A DNA stretch of 64,000 nucleotides from Odoribacter sp. AF15-53 (GCF_003479425.1 NZ_QUHC01000006.1:150743-214742), one strand, 5' to 3'; positions 10,687 through 20,726 are shown, numbered from the stretch's first letter. Translations and numbers: made by a program. Notes: generated from the sequence alone by a model not told the origin.

Positions 10687-11613
10687 ATGAAGGTTCACTA
10701 CGAAGTTGAAAATATAGATATCAAATACCCGGTCGTCACGATTGGAAGTTTTGACGGCGTACACCTGGGGCATGCTTGTGTAATACAACATTTAAAAGAG
10801 AAAGCTGCCAGCATAGGCGGGGAGTCCGTTATCATCAGCTTCGAACCCCATCCCAGAGAAGTTCTCTATCCAAGAGAAAAAAAGATCGGGATTTTGACCA
10901 CGCTTGAGGAAAAGATCGCTATTTTAGAGAAATACGGCGTCGATCATTTAATTATCTTGAAATTCACGCTCGAATTCGCACAGCAATCCTACTTTGATTT
11001 CGTGGAAAAAATTCTTGTCGATAAAATAAAGATTAAAGGTCTTGTCGTGGGATATGATCATAGATTCGGGAAAGACCGGGCCGGGAATTTCGAAAACCTG
11101 CAAGAGTTATCCCGTAAATACGGATTCTTCTTGGAAAAAGAAGTTGTGTTTGAAGAAGATGACGTGAATGTCAGTTCAACCAAAATACGTAATGCATTAG
11201 CCGTTGGTAATATTACCACGGTAAATCGCTTTTTAGGATATCCCTATTCCATTACAGGGAAAGTTGTTAACGGGCATCGTTTAGGCCACACGATTGGTTT
11301 TCCTACCGCTAACATTCAAATCTTTGATGATCGCAAACTACTTCCGGCCATAGGGGTTTACGCAGTAAAGGTGCTTATTGGAACCCAAATCTTTAACGGA
11401 ATGCTCAACATCGGGATTCGTCCCACGGTCAGTGATGACGGGCGAGTTTCCTGTGAAGTTTATATTTTTGATTTCAATCGAAATATATACGGAGAAACCA
11501 TTTCCATCCATTTCATTACCCGTATTCGGGGTGAAAGAAAATTTAATGATATTGAAGAACTTCGAACGCAATTACAAAAAGATCAAGAGAAAATTTTCAA
11601 AATACTGGAATAA
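10687..11613 (+). CDS. ribF: Bifunctional riboflavin kinase / FAD synthetase RibF
   Basis: 308 residues. It converts riboflavin to FMN and then FAD. The N-terminal nucleotidyltransferase half has GSFDGVHLGH (HxGH-type ATP site near residue 20-25) and, about 100 residues later, VVGYDHRFGKDRAGN. The C-terminal riboflavin kinase half has GHRLGHTIGFPTANIQ (about 195-210) and the NIGIRPTV block. The start was set at 10687 because the upstream 13 codons do not match the family and overlap the promoter. It is monocistronic. Confidence 0.96.
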   Translation: MKVHYEVENIDIKYPVVTIGSFDGVHLGHACVIQHLKEKAASIGGESVIISFEPHPREVLYPREKKIGILTTLEEKIAILEKYGVDHLIILKFTLEFAQQSYFDFVEKILVDKIKIKGLVVGYDHRFGKDRAGNFENLQELSRKYGFFLEKEVVFEEDDVNVSSTKIRNALAVGNITTVNRFLGYPYSITGKVVNGHRLGHTIGFPTANIQIFDDRKLLPAIGVYAVKVLIGTQIFNGMLNIGIRPTVSDDGRVSCEVYIFDFNRNIYGETISIHFITRIRGERKFNDIEELRTQLQKDQEKIFKILE

Positions 11614-12060
11614 CAATTAAAGCCTGCTTAAATTTCATTTACCACGGAATTTGTGCGGCACGGTCTTGAAGACTCCCCCTGACTCGCCCTCCCCTACCGT
11701 TGCGCTTGAATATCGAGGGTTGCTCGACACGACAATAACGAAACAGGAACCCACGTCATTGTTCGTGTTACGAACTTGATACGCACCTAATACAAACTTG
11801 GTCTAGGGAAAGAATAGCCCAACCACAACCAGGATAAAGTGTATCGTGAAGCCTGTTTTGTTACTAAGACCATCGCTTTTTCAGCCTTGTTCCATCGCTT
11901 ACATCTATTCGTTATCTCTTGGATAAATCTTTCTTATATCTTCGTTCTATAGAAGCCTGTTTTAACGATAGTATAACAAAGAGATAAGGGAAAGACGTAA
12001 GCGCAAGTATTATTTTAGTAGAGAGTGTAACCGGTACACTCTCTATTAATCCTAAAAAAT
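11614..12060. other. Gene-free gap between convergent ribF and ompA-like gene
   Basis: 447 bp with no supported ORF. GAAGCCTGTTTT occurs twice (near 11850 and 11952), and a hairpin lies at 12019-12045. The GC-richer stretch 11640-11850 differs in composition from the usual AT-rich spacers and may be decayed sequence. I could not relate it to any gene. Confidence 0.5.
12019..12045. terminator. Hairpin between convergent ribF and ompA-like gene
   Basis: Perfect 11-bp stem TAGAGAGTGTA/TACACTCTCTA, 4-nt loop, 16 bp beyond the stop of the minus-strand OmpA gene. No strong T-run follows on either strand, so termination strength is uncertain. Confidence 0.55.
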
Positions 12061-13311
12061 TTACTTACGTTTCCTCACCTCTACTTTTCTCGCTTTTTCC
12101 GAGTAAATATCTTTCTTGTCTACCGATAAATCCTTTCCCTCCCCAAAAACATTCATTTGGGCAGCGGGGATCCCCTTGCCCACCAGGTAAGTCTTCAAGG
12201 CTTCCGCACGTTTCAACGAGAGAGGCAGGTTTACCCGGTCAGGACCCGTGTGATCCGTGTACCCCCGGATATCGACCTTCACATCAGGCATTGATTTTAA
12301 GACTTCCACCACGCGGGCAAGTTGTACAGCGTAACGTGCCGTATCTATTATTGAAGAATTACGCTTGAAATGTACCGTCGGCAACAAGGGGAATTCTTTA
12401 ACTGTCGACTCCACTTTTACCACGTTTTCAACAGGTTGTGATTCCTCTTTCACTCGCATCTCAACGGATGGTTTTTCTTTTACCGCTGGCTTCGCCTCTT
12501 CTTGTTTCACCGGGAGAGACGTTGGCGTCACCCGGCGAGACGAGGCGTACATCAGGTTCTCCTTCTTCTTGTTGTTACCAATTTTCCACACCACCCCGAC
12601 CGAAAGGTTTGCAAGCCAGTTATACTTGCTCGTGCAACAAGTGGCGACCCCGTCAAAGTGGTTGTTTGACACCCATGCCATTCCCGATTTCAATTGCAAG
12701 TCCACGTGCTTCCCGGCACGGTAACGCAAGGCAATATCCCCACCTAACCCCAGATTCAAATCGTTATCAAGGGTTGACGAGGTATCGAAACGCTTGTCTC
12801 CCGCCTTCGTGTATAATTTCGGGGAAAACTTCTGCAAATAAACTGCCGGACTCAACAAAACCGTCCAACGACGCATTTCCTTGCGTCCGAAGAAGTTGTT
12901 CACGTTAAGGTCCCCATGTAAGCCGACCGTGAAATACTTGATTTCACTATACAAGTCATTATAGTACGCGAAGCCCGCCTCCGGGTCTGTCCCGTAATAG
13001 GATTCACCGTTCGGGTAGATTTTATATTCTTTTTCCCATTCCTTGGCACTACCTTTCCCTCGTCCAAGGTCGGCTGTTAACGACAACCCGAACGTCGGTG
13101 TGAACTGGTAACCCAGTTGCAAACCACCCTGCACGCCGAGGTAGGTCTTGTCGGCCGAAAAAGAGATCATGTCCCCACGGAATGCAGAGATTCCCCCGTT
13201 TACCCCCAAGCTCCAGCGGGAAAAATCACGATATACCTCTTGCTTTTGCCCTTGCGCCAGCAAGAGCGAGGCAATCAACAGGAAATAAAAAGACAACACC
13301 AATCTCTTCAT
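12061..13311 (-). CDS. OmpA-family outer-membrane protein
   Basis: 416 residues. The signal peptide ends at about LLAQG (20). A beta-barrel-like N-terminal half follows (about 25-250; strands such as FTVGLHGDLNV and WLANLSVGVVWKIG), then a Lys/Glu/Pro/Val-rich linker (about 270-300), then an OmpA peptidoglycan-binding domain (about 305-416). The OmpA domain shows VDIRGYTDHTGPDRVNLPLSLKRAEALK with the usual Asp and Arg that hold diaminopimelate. It would tether the outer membrane to the cell wall. It lies 131 bp downstream of the 917-residue lipoprotein gene with a terminator between, so it is probably a separate transcript. A decayed copy of its 3' end lies at 17086-17212. Confidence 0.9.
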   Translation of the reverse strand: MKRLVLSFYFLLIASLLLAQGQKQEVYRDFSRWSLGVNGGISAFRGDMISFSADKTYLGVQGGLQLGYQFTPTFGLSLTADLGRGKGSAKEWEKEYKIYPNGESYYGTDPEAGFAYYNDLYSEIKYFTVGLHGDLNVNNFFGRKEMRRWTVLLSPAVYLQKFSPKLYTKAGDKRFDTSSTLDNDLNLGLGGDIALRYRAGKHVDLQLKSGMAWVSNNHFDGVATCCTSKYNWLANLSVGVVWKIGNNKKKENLMYASSRRVTPTSLPVKQEEAKPAVKEKPSVEMRVKEESQPVENVVKVESTVKEFPLLPTVHFKRNSSIIDTARYAVQLARVVEVLKSMPDVKVDIRGYTDHTGPDRVNLPLSLKRAEALKTYLVGKGIPAAQMNVFGEGKDLSVDKKDIYSEKARKVEVRKRK

Positions 13312-13355
13312 ACTACTTATATTATTATATTAAAACCTCTTAGATCATTAAAACA

Positions 13356-13382
13356 GGGGGTGCCTGACATCAGACACCCCCC
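13356..13382 (-). terminator. Intrinsic terminator of the large lipoprotein gene
   Basis: Stem of 12 bp with one wobble (GGGGGTGTCTGA read on the minus strand), 2-nt loop, followed on the minus strand by TGTTTT. It lies 60 bp beyond the stop at 13443 and upstream of the OmpA start. Confidence 0.88.
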
Positions 13383-13442
13383 TTCTCCTGGTTGCAATCA
13401 ATAATGAACTTTAAGTTGCATTATTTTATCGTAATCTTTCCA

Positions 13443-16196
13443 CTATTTTACTGATACAGTTACAATAGTTTCAAGTTTTCTCCACGGGCAATCCATAGAA
13501 ACTTTCACTTTCAAGTTTACAGCTCCTACTTCACCAGTAGCGTGGAAGGTGATAACACCGGTATTCTCATCGATAGAACACTTACCACCTCTCTTCAACA
13601 TATCCTGAGCAAATGCTTTTGAAGCATCATCAGCCCAATCAAATTTCGGAGCAGAGATAGCGTAAACGGTACCAGCATTAGCCTTCGTGCCATCAGCATC
13701 TACAACAATCTGTTCGAATGCTTTATCTTTGTAAAGGGTTACATCTTTCTTATCCTTCACAACAACGGATTTCATGATATCCAAAGTCTGGTCGATCGTG
13801 GTGTTATTCTTATCCAAATTACCACCTGTTGCAACCAAAGACTTCAACGGAGAAATGAAACGTACGGTAAATTTACTTTCTGTTTTTGCATTCAATCCGT
13901 CAAGAGTACTAATCGTTCCGGCAGGAGTTACTGCAACACTATTTAGCATCTTCGTCAAATCCAAGTTAAACCAAGTGATCGGTTGAACTTCAATTTCACG
14001 ATAATCAGCATCTGCAGGTAATTTAGTTACCGAGATTTCTCCTAACCAACCTTCTTTATTAGCGGCAGCAGCATCACCAATTGTAGCATCTTGTTCTGCA
14101 GCATTAACAAAAGTATATTGGATATTCGCTCTAGCTCCAACTTTATTATCTTTGTTCCAATCTTCATCCCAAGGATTCTCATCGTAAGGCAAGTTGTAAA
14201 CGAATGCATCAGCCATTTTACCACCCATCTTGAAGATGTAATTATTTCCCTTGTCAAATACACCATTTACAAGCATGTGGCCACCTTCCCAGAAGTTACC
14301 GCCTTGATCAGCATCAGTACGTTTTGCCAAGTATGGTCCAACAGGATATTTAACGTTAACCGTGTAAACAACATATACCGGAGGATAAACCTTATCGTCA
14401 TTTGACTTGAATACACCCTTCACTTGGTATTTTCCAGCCTTCTTGTAGTTAGGTACATAAGCAGCTAACCATTCTTGTTTATCAGTTCCCGTCTTCTCCG
14501 TCATAGCCAATTTGATTTCACTATCAAACGGAGACTCGGTAATTTGCTCGAAGGTTGAGTAAATTGAATGGAATTTATCAGCACCCAAGATATTCAAATG
14601 CTCGGCAACGTGACCATACAATTTGTCTAACTGCAAGTATTCGGCACTACCAACATTATCCAATAGATAATCGAATTCTTGAGTATAAGCCGGAATTTCT
14701 TTATCAATTTCTTTCTCGGCGATTACAATCTTAGCATATACGGTCTTTACATCTTTACCATGATTAACGTCAGCATCACTCGTCAAAGTAATTTTCACGA
14801 TAGGAGTTCTACCAATAGAAGAACCTTTTTCGCCTGCAGCCTCGTTGATCGTCAACGTTCCATTCTCTGACAAATTAACATAGCTACCATGATCTTCTGT
14901 ATTTCCTTGAGCATCTTTAAATTCAAACTTAACTTTCTCGAACTTGTACGTGTGTTCGTCAAAACCATTAGCTGTAAATTCAAATTTATCAGTTCCCAGT
15001 AAACCGGTTCTCGTGAAGAATGCTGCAATTTCGTCGGCTAATTTCAAATCACCTTTAGCATCATTATATACTAAAGTAAAGTGTGCTGTAGTCGTCGTTT
15101 CTTTAGCTTCCTCTTCGGTAGCAGCCAAAACATCTTTATATTCAGTTTCACCTTCCTCAACAAATTTCTTCTCGATAGTTACATCATTTTGCGAAATATT
15201 GTAATCGAAAGCCATCACGTAATCAGAAAGTAATTCTTCTTCCTGACTTTGAACTTTCAAAGCGATAATGTTTAATAACGGATCAATCATATGCGCTCTC
15301 TCTTCACCGATCAATACATACGAATCATCATCCGTTACATCCTCCAATTCATTATAAGAGAACAAACCGCTCATAGCTTTACCTCTCAAAGTCAAATACT
15401 CGTCTCCCGCGTTCACGTCAGAAACAATGATACCATTATTGGCAGCACGAGCCAAAATTTGTTGTTTTACAAATTCAGGATTTTCTACCGTGGCTCCTTT
15501 CGGATTAATCTGATACTTCAAGTTAGCCTTACCTGCATATAAACGCACGTACGCACCATCCTTGTCCACGCCGTAGATCGTCGGGAATAGCAAGCCATTC
15601 TCTGCAACGTTCACCAAATAATTAGGAATAGTCAACAAACCTGATAAAGCTGCATTCTTCCATACTTTAACCGGAGTTTCAGGCATGGTTCCGTCTTGAT
15701 TTGCCACGTAAAACTCCACAAATTTCTCGTGATCAACAGCATAAGAAGCGTTTGACTGTACCCCTAATTGAGCTCCTTCTTGTTTCACCCCGTTTACATG
15801 GATAAAACCATCCACAATGGTGATTACAGGATCAGCCACACTTTCATTTACAACTTTTCCTTTATCGACATTGTCAATAAATAAATGGCCATTCTCAACT
15901 TTCACCACGCTTCCAACGCCTGCAGAACCGTCTTTACCATTTACGATATCATAGCTCGTTCCATCGTTGAATGCAATCTTGAAACCTCCAGTAATGGGAG
16001 TTACACTAGTAATAGCTTTTCCATCATTCACAAGCTTCTTCAAATCCTCAAAACTTTTGTTCAGAGTATTTACTTGTTCTTGCAAACCATCTATATCGTC
16101 GTCATAATCCTTACAACCAACGAATGTAGGACCTGCAAGGCCACAAAGCAACACACCTAAAAGTGCAGTTTTTGCAAAATTCCGTTTTTTGTTCAT
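13443..16196 (-). CDS. Large surface lipoprotein with N-terminal coiled coil (DUF4988/PL29-N-like)
   Basis: 917 residues. The lipobox is TFVGC (Cys28), followed by KDYDDDIDGLQEQVNTLN and a short coiled coil (about 30-60). A beta-rich segment of the type found at the N-terminus of many Bacteroidota surface proteins comes next (GGFKIAFNDGTSYDIVNGKDG, seen in part, about 68-90). The rest is repetitive Ig-like beta sequence without catalytic motifs I can identify. Its size, lipidation and strong terminator suggest an abundant surface protein, perhaps S-layer-like or adhesive. That is inference. The upstream region is over 800 bp and holds repeated AACRTTTATT motifs. Confidence 0.85.
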   Translation of the reverse strand: MNKKRNFAKTALLGVLLCGLAGPTFVGCKDYDDDIDGLQEQVNTLNKSFEDLKKLVNDGKAITSVTPITGGFKIAFNDGTSYDIVNGKDGSAGVGSVVKVENGHLFIDNVDKGKVVNESVADPVITIVDGFIHVNGVKQEGAQLGVQSNASYAVDHEKFVEFYVANQDGTMPETPVKVWKNAALSGLLTIPNYLVNVAENGLLFPTIYGVDKDGAYVRLYAGKANLKYQINPKGATVENPEFVKQQILARAANNGIIVSDVNAGDEYLTLRGKAMSGLFSYNELEDVTDDDSYVLIGEERAHMIDPLLNIIALKVQSQEEELLSDYVMAFDYNISQNDVTIEKKFVEEGETEYKDVLAATEEEAKETTTTAHFTLVYNDAKGDLKLADEIAAFFTRTGLLGTDKFEFTANGFDEHTYKFEKVKFEFKDAQGNTEDHGSYVNLSENGTLTINEAAGEKGSSIGRTPIVKITLTSDADVNHGKDVKTVYAKIVIAEKEIDKEIPAYTQEFDYLLDNVGSAEYLQLDKLYGHVAEHLNILGADKFHSIYSTFEQITESPFDSEIKLAMTEKTGTDKQEWLAAYVPNYKKAGKYQVKGVFKSNDDKVYPPVYVVYTVNVKYPVGPYLAKRTDADQGGNFWEGGHMLVNGVFDKGNNYIFKMGGKMADAFVYNLPYDENPWDEDWNKDNKVGARANIQYTFVNAAEQDATIGDAAAANKEGWLGEISVTKLPADADYREIEVQPITWFNLDLTKMLNSVAVTPAGTISTLDGLNAKTESKFTVRFISPLKSLVATGGNLDKNNTTIDQTLDIMKSVVVKDKKDVTLYKDKAFEQIVVDADGTKANAGTVYAISAPKFDWADDASKAFAQDMLKRGGKCSIDENTGVITFHATGEVGAVNLKVKVSMDCPWRKLETIVTVSVK

Positions 16197-17085
16197 ACTT
16201 AAATAAAATTATATTGGTAATTAAAAAAATATCAAGTCACTAACACGCAACTTTATTAGTAAAATACGATCCCATAAATTTTGAAATAAACGTTATTTTC
16301 TCGTTAATCATACACCTCCTCTTTTAAGGATTACGACTACTCAATAAATGTTCGTTTAATTAAATTTGTAACATAAAGATTATCAAATAATTATGCAGCT
16401 AATTTCTTAATAATTCAAAATCTCATTAAATCTTTCAAAACTCTATCAATGAATATATTACATATATAATAATATTCCCCGTTTCGCAAAAAAAGAGTTT
16501 GATTCCCTAAGAGATACATATTAAATAAGATCGTGTCGGGTATGATTTCAACGCCAATTTAGCTCTTTACTTCAAGTAAAATGGTAACAACCAAATATTT
16601 AATCTGCCATGTTATAATTCATTCATCTAAAATTGATAAAATATCTTCATAACGAGCATTCAATTAGGCAAAATAAAAAAATCGTAACAAATTTCTAGGT
16701 GAATTTCGAATAAATACATCTATTATTAATGAAGCAATATCTAAAAATTCTCAATTGCAAATTGTCCGATAGCGTTTTTACGACTCCAAACTCCTTGCTT
16801 TATGCCGTTTTGCAAGCGTATTAACTAATAAGTAGCCAAAATATGAAAATTTTTTTGATCTATTCTTTCATGTTTCATAAAAAATTGTACATTTGCATTC
16901 AATATATGAACGTTTATTGATATTTCTGCAAAAGAAAATATTATAATTAATTTTAACACACAAGCATTAACAAAGCACAAATCAAACACTGGATTCTTTT
17001 GATCAATTTACATATAAAGTCACCCCAATTTACAAGGTGCCTTTATATATAAGTAACAATTTTCTTAAGCTGCCATTAAATCCAA
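16197..17085. other. Long AT-rich non-coding region upstream of the large lipoprotein gene
   Basis: About 890 bp, very AT-rich, no ORF supported. It holds AACGTTTATT-type motifs (minus strand near 16284-16293 and, as AACATTTATT, near 16342-16351; plus strand at 16911-16920), a -7 box TACATTTG at about 16889-16896 on the plus strand, and a hairpin near 17011-17050 (ATATAAAGTCACC/GGTGCCTTTATAT). The lipoprotein promoter must lie in its left part, but I could not fix it. Confidence 0.5.
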
Positions 17086-17212
17086 ACTTACATTTCCTAT
17101 CGTCTCTTCACTTCCACTTTTCTCGCTTTTTTCCAAGTAAATATCTTTCTTGTTTACCAATGCCCCCTTTCCCTCCCCGAAAACATTCATCCGGATATAG
17201 CACATCACGTAC
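17086..17212 (-). pseudogene. Decayed 3' end of a second OmpA-family gene
   Basis: The minus strand reads MNVFGEGKGALVNKKDIYLEK..., closely matching MNVFGEGKDLSVDKKDIYSEK at the C-terminus of the OmpA-family protein (gene 12061-13311). DNA similarity runs from about 17086 (matching 12060) to about 17200. One extra T in a T-run shifts the frame just before the end, so the tail no longer matches. Upstream of it the OmpA domain is missing. It is the leftover of an OmpA gene that once stood upstream of the large lipoprotein gene, pointing to a tandem duplication followed by loss. Confidence 0.8.
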
Positions 17213-17223
17213 AAGGCAAATCA

Positions 17224-17257
17224 CAAAAAAAGAGAGACATTCAAAACTGAATGCCTC
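17224..17257 (-). terminator. Intrinsic terminator of nrdJ
   Basis: On the minus strand GAGGCATTCA-GTTT-TGAATGTCTC (10-bp stem with one wobble) followed by TCTTTTTTTG. It lies 40 bp beyond the nrdJ stop. Confidence 0.85.
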
Positions 17258-17296
17258 CCTACGATACTTGATAGTTTTTATACTATTACCAAATAA

Positions 17297-19861
17297 TTAA
17301 CCGCATTTGGATGATCCACAAACTTTACAGATCAAGCAACCCTCCTGATAAATAACTGATTTAGAACCACAATTCTCGCAAACAGAACCGGTTGCTTCTG
17401 TTCCGTCCGGAATGAATTTACGCAATGCTCTTTCCACACCGTTTTTCCACGTGTTGATATTTTCATTATCAAACTCCATGGCAGCGACCAAATCCACGAT
17501 CTGGTTGATTGGCATACCATAACGCAAGACTCCAGAAATCAATTTAGCGTAGTTCCAATACTCTTTATTAAACTTATAAGATAAACCTTCTACCGTTGTC
17601 TTAAACCCTCTTTTATTCGAGAATTGGAAGTCATAACGGCTATTTCCCTCCTCATCCGTATTCTTGACAATTTTACCATCGGTAACAGCTTTCGGCAACA
17701 TGATTCCTTCCTCGTCATCAGCGATACCGGTAAAAATCTCATAAGGACGTCCATCGTAAAGACCGATAAAGGCAATCCATTTCTCTTTATTATTCTGGAA
17801 ACGCACGATCTCCGCATCCAATTCCTTCGGACGTTTAGCAGGCATCGCTCCTCCCTCGCTCTTCTTATCTTTATTGGATACCAGCACGCCTGAACGGGAA
17901 CCATCCCGGTAAACCGTACATCCTTTACATCCACTTCTCCACGCCTCTATATAAAGCTGTCCAACCAACTCTTCCGTAACATCAGCAGGTAAATTCACGG
18001 TAACGCTGATAGAGTGGTCAACCCATTTTTGCACACGTCCCTGCATGCGTACTTTAGCCACCCAATCAATATCGTTAGACGTTGCCTTATAGTAAGGTGA
18101 TTTAGCCACCATCTCGTCAATCTCCTCATTCGTGTAGCGTTCGTGAACGGCATACCCGTTTTTCTCCATCCAAACGGCAAATTTATGATGGAATACCACA
18201 AATTCCTCGTAAGCATCCCCCATTTCATCCGTGAAATCAACATGCACGTTCTTATCGTTCGGGTTCACTTTTCTTCTTCTCTTGTACACGGGCAAGAAAA
18301 CAGGCTCGATCCCGGAGGTCGTTTGCGTCATCAGGCTGGTCGTTCCCGTGGGGGCAATTGTCAGACAAGCAATGTTACGACGTCCATGTTTTACCATCTC
18401 CTTGTACATTTCAGGAGCCGCTTCTCTTAATCGAGAGATGAATGGATTATTCTTTTCCCGCTCGGCATCAAAGATTTTAAATGCTCCCCGCTCTTTTGCC
18501 AACTCTACCGAAGAACCGTAAGCCGCAATAGCCAACTGTTTGTGGATATCCACGGAGAAATCAACCGCCTCATCACTACCGTAACGCATACCCAAGGCTG
18601 CCAACATATCTCCTTCTGCGGTAATACCGACACCCGTACGACGTCCTTCTCTGGCTTTTGTTTTAATCTTCTCCCACAAACGAATCTCCACGCCCTTCAC
18701 TTCCTCATCTTCCGGATCAGACGCAATCTTTTCAAGAATAGCATCAATCTTCTCTAACTCCAGATCAATAATATCATCCATCAGACGTTGAGCGATAGCC
18801 ACGTGCTTCTTGAACAATTCATAATCAAAATAAGCCTCTTTCGTGAAAGGATTTACCACGTAAGAATATAAATTAATTGCCAACAAACGACATGAATCGT
18901 AAGGACACAATGGAATTTCCCCACAAGGATTCGTAGATACCGTTTTGTATCCCAAGTCTGCATAACAGTCCGGCACACTCTCCCGAATAATCGTATCCCA
19001 GAACAAAATTCCCGGTTCTGCAGATTTCCAAGCGTTATAAACAATCTTGTTCCACAATTTCACGGCACTGATCTGTTTCACGTTTTTAGGCTCATCAGAA
19101 TATACCGGATACTTTTGAATGTAATCACGTTCCTCAACAACCGCATTCATGAATTCATCATCAATCTTCACCGAAATATTAGCCCCGGTTACTTTTCCCT
19201 CGGTCATTTTAGCGTCAATAAAACTTTCCGAATCCGGGTGATTGATTGAAACACTCAACATCAAAGCTCCCCGACGACCATCTTGGGCGACCTCCCTGGT
19301 TGAATTGGAATACCGCTCCATGAAGGGAACAATACCCGTGGAAGTTAACGCCGAGTTTTTAACCGGAGATCCTTTGGGGCGAATGTGCGACAAATCATGT
19401 CCGACACCACCTCTTCGCTTCATCAGCTGCACCTGTTCCTGATCAATTTTCATAACACCACCATACGAATCGGATGGCCCTTCATGACCTATCACGAAGC
19501 AATTGGATAAAGATGCAATTTGATAGTCGTTGCCGATTCCCGTCATAGGTCCTCCCTGCGGCACGATATATTTAAAATCACGCAATACTTCAAAGATTTC
19601 GTCTTCTGTCATCGGATTTTTATATGTTCTCTCGATCCTGGCGATTTCAGAAGCCAAACGATGATGCATATCATCCGGATTCAACTCGAAAATATTCCCG
19701 TAAGAATCCTTTAAAGCGTATTTGCTCACCCAAACACGGGCAGCCAATTCATCCCCCTTGAAATAATTCAAGGAACTGCTGTAAGCCTCTTCTTGCGTGT
19801 AGACTTTCTTCTGTCCCACAATTTCTTTCTGCTTTTCCACTTTAGTTGTAGTCTGTTCCAT
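17297..19861 (-). CDS. nrdJ: Adenosylcobalamin-dependent ribonucleotide reductase (class II)
   Basis: 854 residues. It reduces ribonucleotides to deoxyribonucleotides with a B12-generated thiyl radical. The start was set at MEQTTTKVEK (19861); an upstream in-frame ATG adds 14 unlikely residues. Visible features are SNCFVIG (redox Cys), the radical-site block NPCGEIPLCPYDSCR with Cys at residue 313, APTGTTSL (nucleotide site), and a C-terminal Cys-rich tail (CENCGSK... CLICKVCGSSKCG) that is zinc-ribbon-like and should pass electrons from thioredoxin. A -7 box TAGCTTTG on the minus strand (19906-19913) is the likely promoter. I saw no cobalamin riboswitch in the 330-bp upstream gap. Confidence 0.96.
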   Translation of the reverse strand: MEQTTTKVEKQKEIVGQKKVYTQEEAYSSSLNYFKGDELAARVWVSKYALKDSYGNIFELNPDDMHHRLASEIARIERTYKNPMTEDEIFEVLRDFKYIVPQGGPMTGIGNDYQIASLSNCFVIGHEGPSDSYGGVMKIDQEQVQLMKRRGGVGHDLSHIRPKGSPVKNSALTSTGIVPFMERYSNSTREVAQDGRRGALMLSVSINHPDSESFIDAKMTEGKVTGANISVKIDDEFMNAVVEERDYIQKYPVYSDEPKNVKQISAVKLWNKIVYNAWKSAEPGILFWDTIIRESVPDCYADLGYKTVSTNPCGEIPLCPYDSCRLLAINLYSYVVNPFTKEAYFDYELFKKHVAIAQRLMDDIIDLELEKIDAILEKIASDPEDEEVKGVEIRLWEKIKTKAREGRRTGVGITAEGDMLAALGMRYGSDEAVDFSVDIHKQLAIAAYGSSVELAKERGAFKIFDAEREKNNPFISRLREAAPEMYKEMVKHGRRNIACLTIAPTGTTSLMTQTTSGIEPVFLPVYKRRRKVNPNDKNVHVDFTDEMGDAYEEFVVFHHKFAVWMEKNGYAVHERYTNEEIDEMVAKSPYYKATSNDIDWVAKVRMQGRVQKWVDHSISVTVNLPADVTEELVGQLYIEAWRSGCKGCTVYRDGSRSGVLVSNKDKKSEGGAMPAKRPKELDAEIVRFQNNKEKWIAFIGLYDGRPYEIFTGIADDEEGIMLPKAVTDGKIVKNTDEEGNSRYDFQFSNKRGFKTTVEGLSYKFNKEYWNYAKLISGVLRYGMPINQIVDLVAAMEFDNENINTWKNGVERALRKFIPDGTEATGSVCENCGSKSVIYQEGCLICKVCGSSKCG

Positions 19862-20194
19862 TAGTGTATATAATAAATAATATTTTTTGTCCAAAACCAA
19901 CAAGGCAAAGCTATGGAAAAAAAACTTATTGGAAAAATATTTTTACTAACAATTAGAGAAAGTTTTCCAAAACAACAAGTTAATTTTCTGATAATAAAAT
20001 ACTTATTATTTTTCAAATACACTAAAAATTTTCAAAACATAAAATTGATACAAATTAAAAATATCTCCGGGAAATATTTTGCTTTAATAAAAATTGGATT
20101 TTACATGATAAACCTTTCGTTCCGAAACGCCCAATAATACACGCAAGTAGGCGATTATTTTCACCTATTTACACGTTCCATTCTTTAAAAAGGT
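19862..20194. other. AT-rich gap between rimM and nrdJ with nrdJ promoter
   Basis: 333 bp without a supported gene. It contains the nrdJ -7 box (19906-19913, minus strand). No B12-box or stable riboswitch fold was recognised, and no T-tailed hairpin was found behind rimM. Confidence 0.5.
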
Positions 20195-20722
20195 TTAATA
20201 AAGTTCTTTGATTTCTTCAGGAATATTTACATGCATCATTCTTTTATCATGAAGAATTTCCGTCACGTATTCATCCGATACGGGAAGAAGAATTTCCTTA
20301 GAAAATATTTTAATAGAGAGTACCACGTTACCCGAATAATTATCCACCTCCATAATCGTACCCGTCTCCCCGGTTGCTTCATCCACCACGGAATAACCGA
20401 TCAACTCGGAAAGCTCAAAGGGTAGGTTCTCCTCTTCCTCCAACAAGTATTTATCCATCAATAGATCGCATCCTACCAGACGATCTGCCTGCTCTTTCGA
20501 GTCTACAAAATCAAATTTGACAATATAAGAAGAATGATTTCTTTCCGTCAAACCATTCTCGGCGATATAAAAGGGAACCGGTGCTCCTTCTAAAAGAATA
20601 AACACCGGTTCATCCATGTATTGTTCAAGAAGATCATTATCCGTATAAACAATAAGCGCTCCCTGCAAGTTATGAGTCTTACCGATCTCACCTACCTTTA
20701 TACAATCTTCTCGCTTGATCAT
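20195..20722 (-). CDS. rimM: Ribosome maturation factor RimM
   Basis: 175 residues. It binds S19 and assists late 30S assembly. The start was set at MIKREDCIKVGEIGKTHNLQG (20722), which matches the family's N-terminus (VGxIxKxHGLxG); longer in-frame starts would overlap rpsP. The N-terminal beta-barrel covers about 1-90 and a PRC-barrel domain about 95-175 (SELIGYSVVDEATGETGTI, LLPVSDEYV). It follows the rpsP stop by 4 bp, so both are co-transcribed and perhaps translationally coupled. Confidence 0.95.
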   Translation of the reverse strand: MIKREDCIKVGEIGKTHNLQGALIVYTDNDLLEQYMDEPVFILLEGAPVPFYIAENGLTERNHSSYIVKFDFVDSKEQADRLVGCDLLMDKYLLEEEENLPFELSELIGYSVVDEATGETGTIMEVDNYSGNVVLSIKIFSKEILLPVSDEYVTEILHDKRMMHVNIPEEIKELY

Positions 20723-20726
20723 AAAA

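Noticed and set aside
19862..20194. Cobalamin riboswitch for nrdJ
   Set aside because: No B12-box-like sequence or multi-stem fold was recognised; only a simple promoter box was seen. A covariance-model search would decide.
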